In this document: piece by piece, positions 1 through 8,424 of the stretch | Numbering within the stretch: the stretch's first letter is position 1 | How the letters are laid out: the number at the start of each line of letters is the position of its first letter | Source: Promethearchaeota archaeon | GTDB lineage: Archaea > Asgardarchaeota > Lokiarchaeia > Sigynarchaeales > SOKP01 | Direction of reading: 5' to 3' | DNA: 29,287 nt | NCBI GenBank assembly: GCA_014729315.1 | Contig: WJKD01000747.1 | Span: 1-29,287 of the forward strand | Program-made: the position numbers and the translations under genes | The notes under the pieces: model-generated | What the model was told of the DNA's origin: nothing | The model's database searches: none | The model's input: the letters and a program-made list of their open reading frames with translations, nothing else

Positions 1-2
1 CG

Positions 3-980
3 ATAGCGATTGTATTTCTTTCATTAATCACTTTTTGCGTAGTTTTATTTCTTTTGAGTTTTGTATTGAGAGTTGACCTAACGGATTTTTCTCAAGAAAA
101 TGTGTTGAAAGCGATTTTGATTTTAATTTTAGTTGTAGGTATATTTATAGTAGTAGGAACTGTTTTAATTAATCTGTGGGAACAAATTACCCGAATATTA
201 TTTTTAATTTCAATCTTTTCTTATATTTTTATAACCGCATCGTTTTCTCTATACTATTGCTATGAATACGGGGAAAAAATAGACGATTCCATTTATAAAA
301 TGCCTAGTTTCATCAGTTTTTTTATTAGATGGGCGATTTTTGTTGGTGGAACGATCGGCGCCGTCTTTCTTCTTTTATATCTACCCTCGTTAGCAAGGGG
401 TGAATTTGGATTGGTTCCGAAAGAAATAGTAAATCCGGATCTGGTTTTTATGATAATTACGATAAGGTTGATAATAATTTACTGTATTATAGGAATTGCT
501 ATTTTTGCAGCATTATACGTCATTTTTAAAGCCAGACTTAACGGATGGTTAGGATTTTTCTTCATATTTGCTTCGCTTTATGCTTCATTTTTGATGATTA
601 ACGCTCTTTTGACACTCGATAGTGGAAATGGTCTCCCAAATCTTATCACCAAAATAGCCCTATTTATTTTCGACCTCTTTATATTACTAATTTCAATTAG
701 TAGCCTTATTGGAAAAAAAGCAGATATGCTAAGTAAAAAAACTAAAATTCTCAAAAGCGATACGATTTTGGTGTGGTTAATTTTCTCAAAAGCAGCTTAT
801 GAATTTTCTGATTTCTTACTTAGAAGCGAGGAGGTAAGATACTGGAAGAGCGTTTCGATATTTTACTTATTTATTCCCATCCTTATTATAATTGGAGTAT
901 GGGGTATTTTTAAATACGGTAAATTAAAAAAAAAAAGGAAGGCAAGAAAAAAACGAAAAAAGAGAAGGAAAAAGAAGTAG
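3..980 (+). CDS. multi-spanning membrane protein, 5' end outside the window
   Basis: The reading frame is open to the left edge. A TTG at 54 could serve as a start, but the codons before it (3-53) encode a hydrophobic stretch that reads as a membrane helix and no ribosome site precedes the TTG, so I treat the gene as 5'-truncated. About seven to eight hydrophobic helices are visible, for example those beginning near nucleotides 115, 185, 305, 440, 545, 640 and 860. The C-terminus (about the last 18 residues) is almost all Lys and Arg, which by the positive-inside rule puts it in the cytoplasm. I do not recognise the family and see no catalytic motif. It ends about 130 bp before the SNF2 gene, with its own AT-rich spacer, so it is probably a separate unit. 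Confidence 0.6.
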   Translation: MAIVFLSLITFCVVLFLLSFVLRVDLTDFSQENVLKAILILILVVGIFIVVGTVLINLWEQITRILFLISIFSYIFITASFSLYYCYEYGEKIDDSIYKMPSFISFFIRWAIFVGGTIGAVFLLLYLPSLARGEFGLVPKEIVNPDLVFMIITIRLIIIYCIIGIAIFAALYVIFKARLNGWLGFFFIFASLYASFLMINALLTLDSGNGLPNLITKIALFIFDLFILLISISSLIGKKADMLSKKTKILKSDTILVWLIFSKAAYEFSDFLLRSEEVRYWKSVSIFYLFIPILIIIGVWGIFKYGKLKKKRKARKKRKKRRKKK

Positions 981-1108
981 TAATTTGATTATTTAATTTA
1001 GGAATTTAAAAAACTTCTACCACCGAAATAAAGAGAATTTATTGACGTACTATTAAAGATTAAGTTAAATAGAATTCTACATTGTTTTATAATGGGGTAC
1101 ACACAATA

Positions 1109-4100
1109 ATGAGAATCTCCCGTAAATTACAAATAACCTATATTCCTCCGTTATACTGGAATCATCAAATTAGCGGATTCGAGTTAAATACACACACACA
1201 AAAAATACCAGAAGATGCGAGTTTTTTCGTATTATGGACGTTAAAGAAAAATAGTTCCAAACATTTAAACGGTATAATTTCAGAGACTTTTCCAAACATT
1301 CCAATTGATAAATTGGTTAATTGTAAAATTCGATTAGCATTTCCAAATAGCGATGAGTTTTTTGATTTAATTGAAATCGAGGGAAAGATGGTACCCACCC
1401 TACCTATGGTCGATCTTTTGTTCAAATTAAATATAAGAGCGATTAATGAAGGCGAGGCTTCTGAATTCTATAGTAATTCTTTTAGAACTTGGACTTATCT
1501 AACTAAATTGTTATTCGAACTATTAAATAAGGGAAATTATGTTCCAACATTAAATCCGAAATCTGAAAATTTATATTTTGGTAAATGGCGTATACTGGTC
1601 AAAGATCCTTACGATGAGCAACGACTAAAAGAAATCATTAATAAATCCGATTGGATATCACACAATTTGCCCGTAGATGTGATGAACGAAGATGGAGCTT
1701 CCAAAACATCGAGATTATGGCATCCTTCTTATCTTTATTCGACCTTTTTTGAGAGGGTAGGAGATTCTTTAATTCGATATATATTAAAAAAGCAAAATTT
1801 TCGTCATTTTAAAGATTATTACAGTAATGAGATTAATAAAGAAAAAAGGCGAGATTTTGACCTCAGTTGGGATTATAAATTTTTGAAATCGATCATAACA
1901 AAAAACTCAAAATTTAGTATCAGACAATTTCACAATTCGATTATCCCTATTATTGTTAGAAATTGGACGCAAATCACCCGAGTGTTTACTTATAACAGAG
2001 GTTTTTCCTTTACCATTGAATTGAAATATCCTAAAGTAAATACAGAGGAATGGTTGCTTCAATTCTTTTTGAAACAAACAGAAAATAATGTCAAAGTTCC
2101 CATAACTGACATTTGGAAGAGTCCCTCTAATTTTAAAAAAGAGATCTTAAAATTTTTCCCATCTCAAGAGCAATTTACGGAATATCTTTTGAGAGCATTT
2201 GGGATAGCCGCAAAGATATATCCACCTATAAGGGAAGCTCTAAATCATAAAATTCCTCAAGAGATTAAACTTAATTCAGTAGAAGTAATGGACTTTCTCA
2301 GATATCCCAAGGATATTTTAATTCGAAGTGGATTTAATGTTCTTTTACCCGAAGTATTTAGGACAGAGGGGAAGCATAGATTATCAGCAAAGATGATTAT
2401 TAGAAAAGCAGATAAAGATAAAATAATAGACAAAGTTTCTGCAAGTGCTCCATCCGCTCTATCTTTGCAGTCTATTGCAGAATACGAATGGAAAGGGATT
2501 TTAAAAGGAAAAGAACTCAATGACGAAGAGTTTAAGAATATAATTAACAGCAACGAACCATTGATAAACTGGCGGGGGGAATGGATATTAATTGATCATC
2601 AGGATATCGAGGATTTAAAGGAGGTCTTAGAAAAAGGAAAAATTAAAGGAAACAAACATTATATGGAAGCCTTGCGCTTGGGTTTATCGGGAAGTATTCA
2701 ATTACAAGAAGAAGGAAAAGAATATGATGTAGTTATAGAAGGCGATTTAAACTCAATAGTCAACCAGATAAAGACTATAGAAAGAATAGAAAAAATACCA
2801 TCTCCGTCTAATTTTAATGGAAAGCTCAGAGATTATCAGTGCGAAGGATATGCTTGGATGGTGAATATGTGCGCTTTAAACTTTGGCCTTTGTTTAGCGG
2901 ACGATATGGGTTTAGGAAAAACCATTCAAGTCATTGCCTATTTACTTTATCTTAAAAACAACTATCCAAAGCAAGAAGGAAGTTATTTGATCGTATGTCC
3001 TACATCGCTTTTATTTAATTGGAGCCGAGAAATAAAAAAATTTGCTCCACAATTAGAAATAATGACTCACCATGGAACTGAACGATATACTGATCCAAAG
3101 GATATTCAGGAATTCGTTAAATCACATCGGGTTATTTTAACCTCTTTCGGAACTTTAAGAAACGATATCAAATTACTTCAAACGATTAATTTTAGAGGAA
3201 TCATCGTCGATGAAATCCAAAACATTAAAAACTACAAATCACAGCAAACTCAATCGGTGTACAAATTGAATGGCGAGTTTAGAATTGGATTGAGTGGCAC
3301 ACCCATTGAAAATCAACTCATGGAACTCTGGACAATTTTTGAATTTCTAAATCCGGGGTTATTAGGTAAAATGAAACACTTTAAAGACAATTATGCTATT
3401 CCTATTGAGCGATTTCAAGATCAAGAAGCGATAGAAAAATTGAAAAAAATTATTGGTCCTTTCATTCTCCGGAGAGTCAAGACCGATAAATCAATAATTA
3501 AAGACTTACCTCAAAAAAACGAGATGAAGGTCTATTTAGATTTAAGCACTGAACAAAGAAAAATATATCAATCTTTAGCAGAGAAGGCAGTTAAAGAACT
3601 GGGCAGCTCAAACCCGAATAAAATTAGCATTTTCAATCTCTTAATGAAATTAAAGCAAATATGCAACCACCCATACCAATTTTTACATAAACCCGCCCCA
3701 TCATTTAAGAATGAAGAAATAATCAATGATTTTATCGATCAATCTCCGAAACTACAGAGACTTATAGAGATGGTGGATGAGATCATTTCAAAAACCGAAA
3801 AGGTGTTGGTATTCACTCAATTTACCCAAATGGGTGATATGATTGTAAAACTATTGGAGGAATACTTTGAAGATACCATCCTTTACTTCCATGGAGGAGT
3901 GCCCGAAAAGAGAAGAAAAATAATTATCGACGAATTTCAGTCGGAAAAAATAGGAAGCGCTCCGATTATGGTTCTTTCATTAAAGGCAGGCGGTATTGGG
4001 CTCAATCTTACTCAAGCAACTACAGTTTTCCATTTTGATCGTTGGTGGAATCCCGCGGTGGAAGACCAAGCGACAGATAGAGCTTATAGAATAGGTCAGA

Positions 4101-4273
4101 CCTCTACAGTTAATGTTTATAAATTCATAACAAAGGGCACTATCGAAGAAAAGATTGATCTTCTTTTAGAAGAGAAGAGAGATTTAGCTGACAAAATCTT
4201 AGAGTCTAGCGGTGAATCGTGGATTACAGACTTAAACGAGAAAAAACTTAAGGAGTTAATCACGCTAGAATGA
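1109..4273 (+). CDS. SNF2-family DNA-dependent ATPase (bacterial/archaeal HelZ-like Swi2/Snf2)
   Basis: This is a double-stranded-DNA translocase of superfamily 2, expected to remodel protein-DNA complexes. The first ~570 residues form the non-catalytic N-terminal region found in prokaryotic SNF2 proteins. Catalytic motifs follow: Walker A DDMGLGKT near residue 597, motif II as DEIQN near 700 (the usual form is DEAH/DEAQ), motif III SGTPIEN, then the C-terminal RecA lobe with VFTQFTQMGD, GGIGLNLT and the arginine-finger motif ending DRAYRIGQ near 990. The ORF can be opened at a TTG at 1082, but a TATA-like sequence at 1064-1071 predicts transcription starting near 1094, so the ATG at 1109 is preferred. 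It lies 57 bp upstream of a SWIM zinc-finger gene on the same strand. SNF2-SWIM pairs are a known recurring operon in bacteria and archaea. Its biological role (repair, replication restart or defence) cannot be read from sequence. Confidence 0.93.
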   Translation: MRISRKLQITYIPPLYWNHQISGFELNTHTQKIPEDASFFVLWTLKKNSSKHLNGIISETFPNIPIDKLVNCKIRLAFPNSDEFFDLIEIEGKMVPTLPMVDLLFKLNIRAINEGEASEFYSNSFRTWTYLTKLLFELLNKGNYVPTLNPKSENLYFGKWRILVKDPYDEQRLKEIINKSDWISHNLPVDVMNEDGASKTSRLWHPSYLYSTFFERVGDSLIRYILKKQNFRHFKDYYSNEINKEKRRDFDLSWDYKFLKSIITKNSKFSIRQFHNSIIPIIVRNWTQITRVFTYNRGFSFTIELKYPKVNTEEWLLQFFLKQTENNVKVPITDIWKSPSNFKKEILKFFPSQEQFTEYLLRAFGIAAKIYPPIREALNHKIPQEIKLNSVEVMDFLRYPKDILIRSGFNVLLPEVFRTEGKHRLSAKMIIRKADKDKIIDKVSASAPSALSLQSIAEYEWKGILKGKELNDEEFKNIINSNEPLINWRGEWILIDHQDIEDLKEVLEKGKIKGNKHYMEALRLGLSGSIQLQEEGKEYDVVIEGDLNSIVNQIKTIERIEKIPSPSNFNGKLRDYQCEGYAWMVNMCALNFGLCLADDMGLGKTIQVIAYLLYLKNNYPKQEGSYLIVCPTSLLFNWSREIKKFAPQLEIMTHHGTERYTDPKDIQEFVKSHRVILTSFGTLRNDIKLLQTINFRGIIVDEIQNIKNYKSQQTQSVYKLNGEFRIGLSGTPIENQLMELWTIFEFLNPGLLGKMKHFKDNYAIPIERFQDQEAIEKLKKIIGPFILRRVKTDKSIIKDLPQKNEMKVYLDLSTEQRKIYQSLAEKAVKELGSSNPNKISIFNLLMKLKQICNHPYQFLHKPAPSFKNEEIINDFIDQSPKLQRLIEMVDEIISKTEKVLVFTQFTQMGDMIVKLLEEYFEDTILYFHGGVPEKRRKIIIDEFQSEKIGSAPIMVLSLKAGGIGLNLTQATTVFHFDRWWNPAVEDQATDRAYRIGQTSTVNVYKFITKGTIEEKIDLLLEEKRDLADKILESSGESWITDLNEKKLKELITLE

Positions 4274-4330
4274 GGAATGGAGGAAAAAATTAAATCGCTA
4301 AATTAAAATTCAATCTGTACAATAAAAAAT

Positions 4331-5263
4331 GTGAAAAAAATGGAAAGAAGAAATAGAAGAACTGAAAAGTATTCGGGAAAGAAAACACGTTACGAAAGAG
4401 AACGCACGAAGGAGGAGGTTAAACAAATTAAAAAATCACTCTTGACTTACGCTAAAACACAGTGGGGGAGAAGATGGATAATCTCGATGCTAAAAATTGG
4501 ACGTCCTTTTCGAATGAGACGAGGGATAAATTATGCTGAGGATGAGAAAAGATTAGATAACATCGTAATTCACAAGGGAGAAATATTTTCTACTGTTCAA
4601 GGAACAGCACCAACTCCTTATCGCGTGAAAATTAAATTTAATACGATAACTGACGAAAATTGGATGAAGATATCTAAAAAAATTTCAAAAAGACCCATGA
4701 ATTTAATTGAACTTTTGGAAGGGAATCTCCCAGAAGAAATTATAAACATTTTTGAGGAGGAAAACCAACCTCTTTTTCTTAATGTGGAAAATGAGGGTCT
4801 AAAGGCAAGATGCTCTTGTCCCGATCAAGAAGTACCATGTAAACACATTGCTGCTACAATTTTATACATAGCTCGAGTGTTAGACTACAATCCATTTCTC
4901 ATCCTCAAATTAAGAGGTAAAACTAAACAAGACTTACTTCGTGAACTTAGTCTAAGTTTAGAATCGGAAGAATCCGATATAACAAAATCTTCGGACATGA
5001 AGCCTACTATACAAAAAATTAAAGAAAAGGGTCTTCTTTTTAATGTTCCGTCAATTAAAACTTCAGATCTCGCTATAGGGGGAATTAATGAACAAAAAGA
5101 GGATTCGATAAGTTTTCATTTTAAAAAACCAAGAAGATATAATGAGACGATTGAAAATCTCGGATTACCTCAAAATTTAGACGACCCCGTTGCTTTTGAG
5201 ATTGTAATAAAAGCGCTATATAAAAATCTTACAGCCTATACTTACGAACAGTCCAAAAGATAA
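4331..5263 (+). CDS. SWIM zinc-finger protein, partner of the SNF2 ATPase
   Basis: A CSC...CKH motif near residues 160-171 fits the SWIM zinc-finger consensus CxCx(n)CxH, predicted to bind zinc and DNA or protein. The first ~50 residues are strongly basic (Lys/Arg rich), which suits nucleic-acid contact. Residues ~40-150 match the layout of stand-alone SWIM proteins encoded beside SNF2 ATPases: a short conserved GRxFxMRRG-like segment, then a beta-rich region. The C-terminal third is less distinctive. The start is a GTG at 4331; an ATG at 4340 gives a protein three residues shorter, and neither has a clear Shine-Dalgarno sequence. Its position 57 bp behind the SNF2 gene suggests co-transcription and a physical complex. 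The family call is firm; the partner relationship is inferred from context. Confidence 0.88.
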   Translation: MKKMERRNRRTEKYSGKKTRYERERTKEEVKQIKKSLLTYAKTQWGRRWIISMLKIGRPFRMRRGINYAEDEKRLDNIVIHKGEIFSTVQGTAPTPYRVKIKFNTITDENWMKISKKISKRPMNLIELLEGNLPEEIINIFEEENQPLFLNVENEGLKARCSCPDQEVPCKHIAATILYIARVLDYNPFLILKLRGKTKQDLLRELSLSLESEESDITKSSDMKPTIQKIKEKGLLFNVPSIKTSDLAIGGINEQKEDSISFHFKKPRRYNETIENLGLPQNLDDPVAFEIVIKALYKNLTAYTYEQSKR

Positions 5264-5294
5264 AAATAAAGGAAAAAAGAATATTTCAAAAAAA

Positions 5295-5549
5295 TTAATG
5301 GAAACCCTTTTTCATATAATAATTTTTTAATATCCTATCCCATTTATCTGCTAATTCTGTTAAGCCAGTTTCTCTGAATAAATCTACTGCTTGAGAAAGA
5401 ATTTTAGCAATATTGTTCTCAAATCTTAAAGATGACTTAGTATCAATCATAATTAAAAATGGTACATAAACGATTAAAAAACAAAATGTCATGGTAGTAA
5501 TTCCAATGTAATAGAAAGAAAATATCTGAGAAATACGAAAAGATTTCAT
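5295..5549 (-). CDS. possible small membrane-anchored protein (84 aa)
   Basis: A minus-strand reading frame fills the 377-bp gap between the SWIM gene and the GTPase gene. The ATG is at 5549; a TTG two codons upstream is also possible. One hydrophobic segment spans about residues 10-35. It is followed by a helical, charged tail (LSQAVDLFRETGLTELADKW) that looks like a single TPR-type helix pair, which gives some support for real coding. I recognise no family and see no ribosome site. It is convergent with the SWIM gene and divergent from the GTPase gene. It could be spurious; conservation in relatives would decide. Confidence 0.4.
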   Translation of the reverse strand: MKSFRISQIFSFYYIGITTMTFCFLIVYVPFLIMIDTKSSLRFENNIAKILSQAVDLFRETGLTELADKWDRILKNYYMKKGFH

Positions 5550-5640
5550 GAGCAATATTGTTTTAGCAAGTTTTATTAAAAACTTTTTATATTATATTTT
5601 TATCTGTAATAATAAATTTCAAACATCGATTCTAATAATC

Positions 5641-6597
5641 ATGCAAAATCTATTCAAATCTTTGTTATCGAACTATATGAAACAAGTCGATGGTCTTATC
5701 GCTGTTGCTGTCTGTGATCGAGACGGCCTCATCATTGCTTCTGAAAGTAAAGAAGGAGAGGACCGAGATTCAGTAATCGGAGTTATTTCGGCTATCCTTG
5801 ACGGATACATTGAAAGAATAAAACAAGAATTTGGAACAGAGGGTAATTTCATTAACATAACCATTACAGGAGATAAAAAATTTGCTTTTTGTTCCCAAGG
5901 TCCTAATTCAATTCTTACTACCGTTGCGGAACCCTCAACCGAAGATATGGAACTAAGAGTATATTCTGAACACATAGCGAGTAAAGTTGAATTACTTATC
6001 GAAGGTACAGATAATGTTTCGCTTGAGATTCCCGAAATAATTCGAACCTTGTCCAAAACTAAAGGAGGAAAATTACCTACTGGAGAGTTCTCTACGAAGT
6101 TAATCGTTTGTGGAGATTATCAAGTAGGTAAAACATCGCTAATTAGGAGATTTGTTGAAAATAGATTTCAAGAAAATTATATTTCTACTATTGGGGTGGA
6201 AATATCGAAAAAAGTTATGGATCTTGACGATACGACCAGTGTCAATTTCATTTTATGGGACATCGGTGGTCAGCGGCAGCAAATGATTCCTTACAGAAAA
6301 CGGTTTTATAACGGAGCAAATTCTGCTTTTTTGGTAATAGATAGGACTCGTGAAAATAATCTGAAAAGTATCGAATTCTGGTATAAAGAAATAAAAGAAT
6401 CTACCCCCAACAACATTCCAATAGTAATTGTCGGAAATAAATCGGATCTAATCGATGACCTCGTAATTTCCGAAGAGAAAATAAAAGAAGTCTCAGAAAA
6501 GTTTGGTTTTCATTACATTTTAACCTCTGCGAAAACCGGGGAAAATGTAAACGACGCTTTTATGTATATTGCGTATCAATTTTTAGAAAATGTTTAA
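5641..6597 (+). CDS. Roadblock/LC7-Ras-like small GTPase fusion
   Basis: Residues ~1-125 form a Roadblock/LC7 (longin-like) domain beginning with a helix followed by VDGLIAVAVCDRDG. Residues ~150-318 form a Ras/Rab-like GTPase with every nucleotide motif: P-loop GDYQVGKTS near 158, switch I threonine in YISTIGVEI, G3 as WDIGGQ, G4 as NKSD and G5 as TSAKTG. No prenylatable cysteine is present at the C-terminus (ends LENV), so membrane attachment would need another partner. In eukaryotes Roadblock proteins act as scaffolds or GAP/GEF components for small GTPases (Ragulator, MglB-MglA), so the fusion may carry its own regulator. Such GTPases are expanded in Asgard archaea. The ORF extends upstream to 5548, but that extension reads as random hydrophobic residues; the ATG at 5641 opens directly into the Roadblock domain. 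Confidence 0.93.
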   Translation: MQNLFKSLLSNYMKQVDGLIAVAVCDRDGLIIASESKEGEDRDSVIGVISAILDGYIERIKQEFGTEGNFINITITGDKKFAFCSQGPNSILTTVAEPSTEDMELRVYSEHIASKVELLIEGTDNVSLEIPEIIRTLSKTKGGKLPTGEFSTKLIVCGDYQVGKTSLIRRFVENRFQENYISTIGVEISKKVMDLDDTTSVNFILWDIGGQRQQMIPYRKRFYNGANSAFLVIDRTRENNLKSIEFWYKEIKESTPNNIPIVIVGNKSDLIDDLVISEEKIKEVSEKFGFHYILTSAKTGENVNDAFMYIAYQFLENV

Positions 6598-6904
6598 TCT
6601 GATTGGATAAAATTACAATTGATTTCTTTATTATTTCCTTTTTAGCCTAAACAAATATAATTTGTAAATTACATCTAGTATAGAAAGTTATAAAAGTCAA
6701 ATCGAAACTTATCTTTTTTAAAACCTTGATTTTGTAAATAAAAATTAAAATTATTTAATGGAGCTTTCAATATTTATCATTGTTAAAGGATATTCGTATT
6801 ATTAATTTATTTGATAAGATTATTAAAAAGGAGGTAGGATAGAAATAGTATTAAAAGTAGAATTTAACGAAGTATACGCAACCTGAAACACTCAAGGCTA
6901 TCTA
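6598..6904 (+). promoter_or_regulatory. 307-bp gene-free stretch with strong Shine-Dalgarno at 6830
   Basis: This stretch is AT-rich and holds no complete gene. The only marked signal is AAAAAGGAGGT ending at 6835, which would pair well with the 3' end of archaeal 16S rRNA. It lies ~70 nt upstream of the ATG of the next gene, too far to serve it directly. From an ATA at 6845, nine bases after the GGAGGT, the frame runs in register with the gene at 6905, interrupted by one TGA at 6884-6886. See the finding on this 5' region. Confidence 0.45.
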
Positions 6905-7774
6905 ATGGGATTTTCCGTCAAGGAAATAACCTATAAAAACAAATATATCGTATATCTTGCTGAACAAACTTTGAGCGGTCCCTGGTTTAGTTTTAAATTA
7001 AAAGGAAAGAATCTCGGCATGGTTTCTGTAATCCTCAAGAACATTGAACCTACACCAATATATAAACTAGTAAATAGTAGAACAGGCACGGCAATAGATA
7101 GAATAACGCTCGATTTCGATGTAAGAGAATACATAAAAAAATTACTAAAGGAAAATATCATCGAACCGTTTGAATTTGACAACGAAGAGGCCATTATAAG
7201 AGTATATATAGATATTTTCAAGCGACCAAAAGTTCCCTACATTAATACCTTTTTCACATTTAAAAATAAATCAAACTACGATTTGATTGATTTTACCATG
7301 TATTTAGTATTTGATTTTGATATAAATGGACTGGAAGGTTTTGACAACGATATGTCGGGGTATTCCGATGAGAACAATATAATATATCAATACGACGATA
7401 CGGGATTACATGCCGGTTTCAGTACGATTTCAAAACCAACTCATTACGAAAGTTGCTTATCCCGCGAATTTGACATAAATGAAAATAACTTCGATTTATC
7501 TAACAACTTATACAACGGAAAAGGGGAAATTTTATCTGCTTTACAAATAGAATTTATGACTTTAAGACCTGGAAATACTTTTCAAACAGCGATGGTTCTG
7601 TCTGGAGGGTTTGACAAAGAGGAGTTATTTCAAAATATTAAAGAAGGCAAGATAAACGCAATGAAATTCTTAAGTCAAGTGAATAGATCGGTGAAATCTG
7701 CTCAACGGAATAAGCAAGAGGTGGGATTTATAAAGATAAACCAACAAAAAAGCGAAGGTTGCGGCGAAACCTAA
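6905..7774 (+). CDS. uncharacterised soluble protein, 289 aa
   Basis: I do not recognise a family. The sequence is rich in alternating hydrophobic and polar residues typical of beta strands, with no signal peptide, membrane segment or obvious catalytic motif. It has acidic and aromatic stretches (residues ~125-165) and a short C-terminal tail containing one Cys (GCGET). A beta-sandwich or carbohydrate/lipid-binding fold is possible but unproven. The ATG at 6905 lacks a ribosome site. The same frame upstream is open from 6845 except for a TGA at 6884, and a strong Shine-Dalgarno sits at 6830-6835, so the gene may once have begun about 20 residues earlier. It is followed by the remains of an NTF2-like gene. 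Confidence 0.7.
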   Translation: MGFSVKEITYKNKYIVYLAEQTLSGPWFSFKLKGKNLGMVSVILKNIEPTPIYKLVNSRTGTAIDRITLDFDVREYIKKLLKENIIEPFEFDNEEAIIRVYIDIFKRPKVPYINTFFTFKNKSNYDLIDFTMYLVFDFDINGLEGFDNDMSGYSDENNIIYQYDDTGLHAGFSTISKPTHYESCLSREFDINENNFDLSNNLYNGKGEILSALQIEFMTLRPGNTFQTAMVLSGGFDKEELFQNIKEGKINAMKFLSQVNRSVKSAQRNKQEVGFIKINQQKSEGCGET

Positions 7775-7908
7775 ATAAAATAATGATTCAAATAAGTAAA
7801 CCTAAATAGGATTTTATTTGATGAAGACCTTGCGAGGGTTAATTATAGGTTAAAATTATTATCTATCTATTAAAAGTCCAGAGAATTAACTCATATTATA
7901 TTCCTTCT

Positions 7909-8282
7909 ATTAATCCTAAAAAGATTGTTCTTGATTTTAACCGAGCGATCAATAACCAAGAGTCGGAAAAGTTATCAAAACTAATGCACGAAAATTATAA
8001 ATTTGTCGACTCCACAGGGCGAATTGAGGTAGAAAAAAAAGAGAGATTAAAAGCTGGAAGATTTTCTTTGAATTATTTCCAGATTACCAAAACATCTTTA
8101 CAAATTTAATCGAAAGAGATGATAGAGTTATTATAATTGGTTATTCTAAATGTTCAGATAGGAGATTAGATGGGCCCGCTATATGGTGCGCCATAATTAA
8201 AAATAATAAAATATCTAAATGGAGGATTTTTAAAAACACGGAAAGCAATAGAAAAAAATTAGATCTCCCCTTGGAAAGCTAA
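7909..8282 (+). pseudogene. NTF2/SnoaL-like protein, frameshifted at a poly-A run
   Basis: Reading frame 1 (7909-8040) encodes PKKIVLDFNRAINNQESEKL and continues to a glycine-arginine-isoleucine turn, the usual opening of a nuclear-transport-factor-2-like fold. Adding one A to the eight-A run at 8033-8040 switches smoothly into EIKSWKIFFELFPDYQNIF, the central helix and strand of the same fold. This then reads on through PAIWCAIIKNNKISKWRIF to the TAA at 8280. The joined product would be 124 residues, normal for the family. The expected start is ATT (7909) rather than ATG, and no ATG, GTG or TTG precedes it in frame. Two independent lesions favour a decayed gene. A homopolymer sequencing error for the frameshift, or an ATT start, remains possible. 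NTF2-like proteins are small ligand-binding or enzymatic cone folds; the role here is unknown. Confidence 0.75.
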
Positions 8283-8424
8283 GTTAATTAAATTTCTTTA
8301 GATTATCATCACTTTTTCATTCCAGAAACCTAAACTAAAATTAATTGCTAATTAGAGATTCTATTAAAGTGTAAATAGATATAAGAAATAAAAAGTAGGA
8401 AGAAAGACACGAAAAATCATTATA
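8283..8424. other. AT-rich spacer, convergent
   Basis: This 142-bp spacer separates the broken NTF2-like gene from the end of the minus-strand flavodiiron gene. I see no hairpin or conserved motif in it. Confidence 0.4.

Noticed and set aside
1165..1425. 86-codon minus-strand ORF inside the SNF2 gene
   Set aside because: It lies wholly in a well-supported gene on the other strand and looks like the low-complexity complement of it.
2606..2640. GGAGGT inside the SNF2 gene, and similar matches near 4415 and 15461
   Set aside because: They lie inside coding sequence; they show that Shine-Dalgarno-like runs occur by chance in this A/G-rich genome.
5548..5640. N-terminal extension of the GTPase from 5548
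   Set aside because: The extension reads as random hydrophobic sequence, overlaps the start of a minus-strand ORF, and the ATG at 5641 begins the Roadblock domain.
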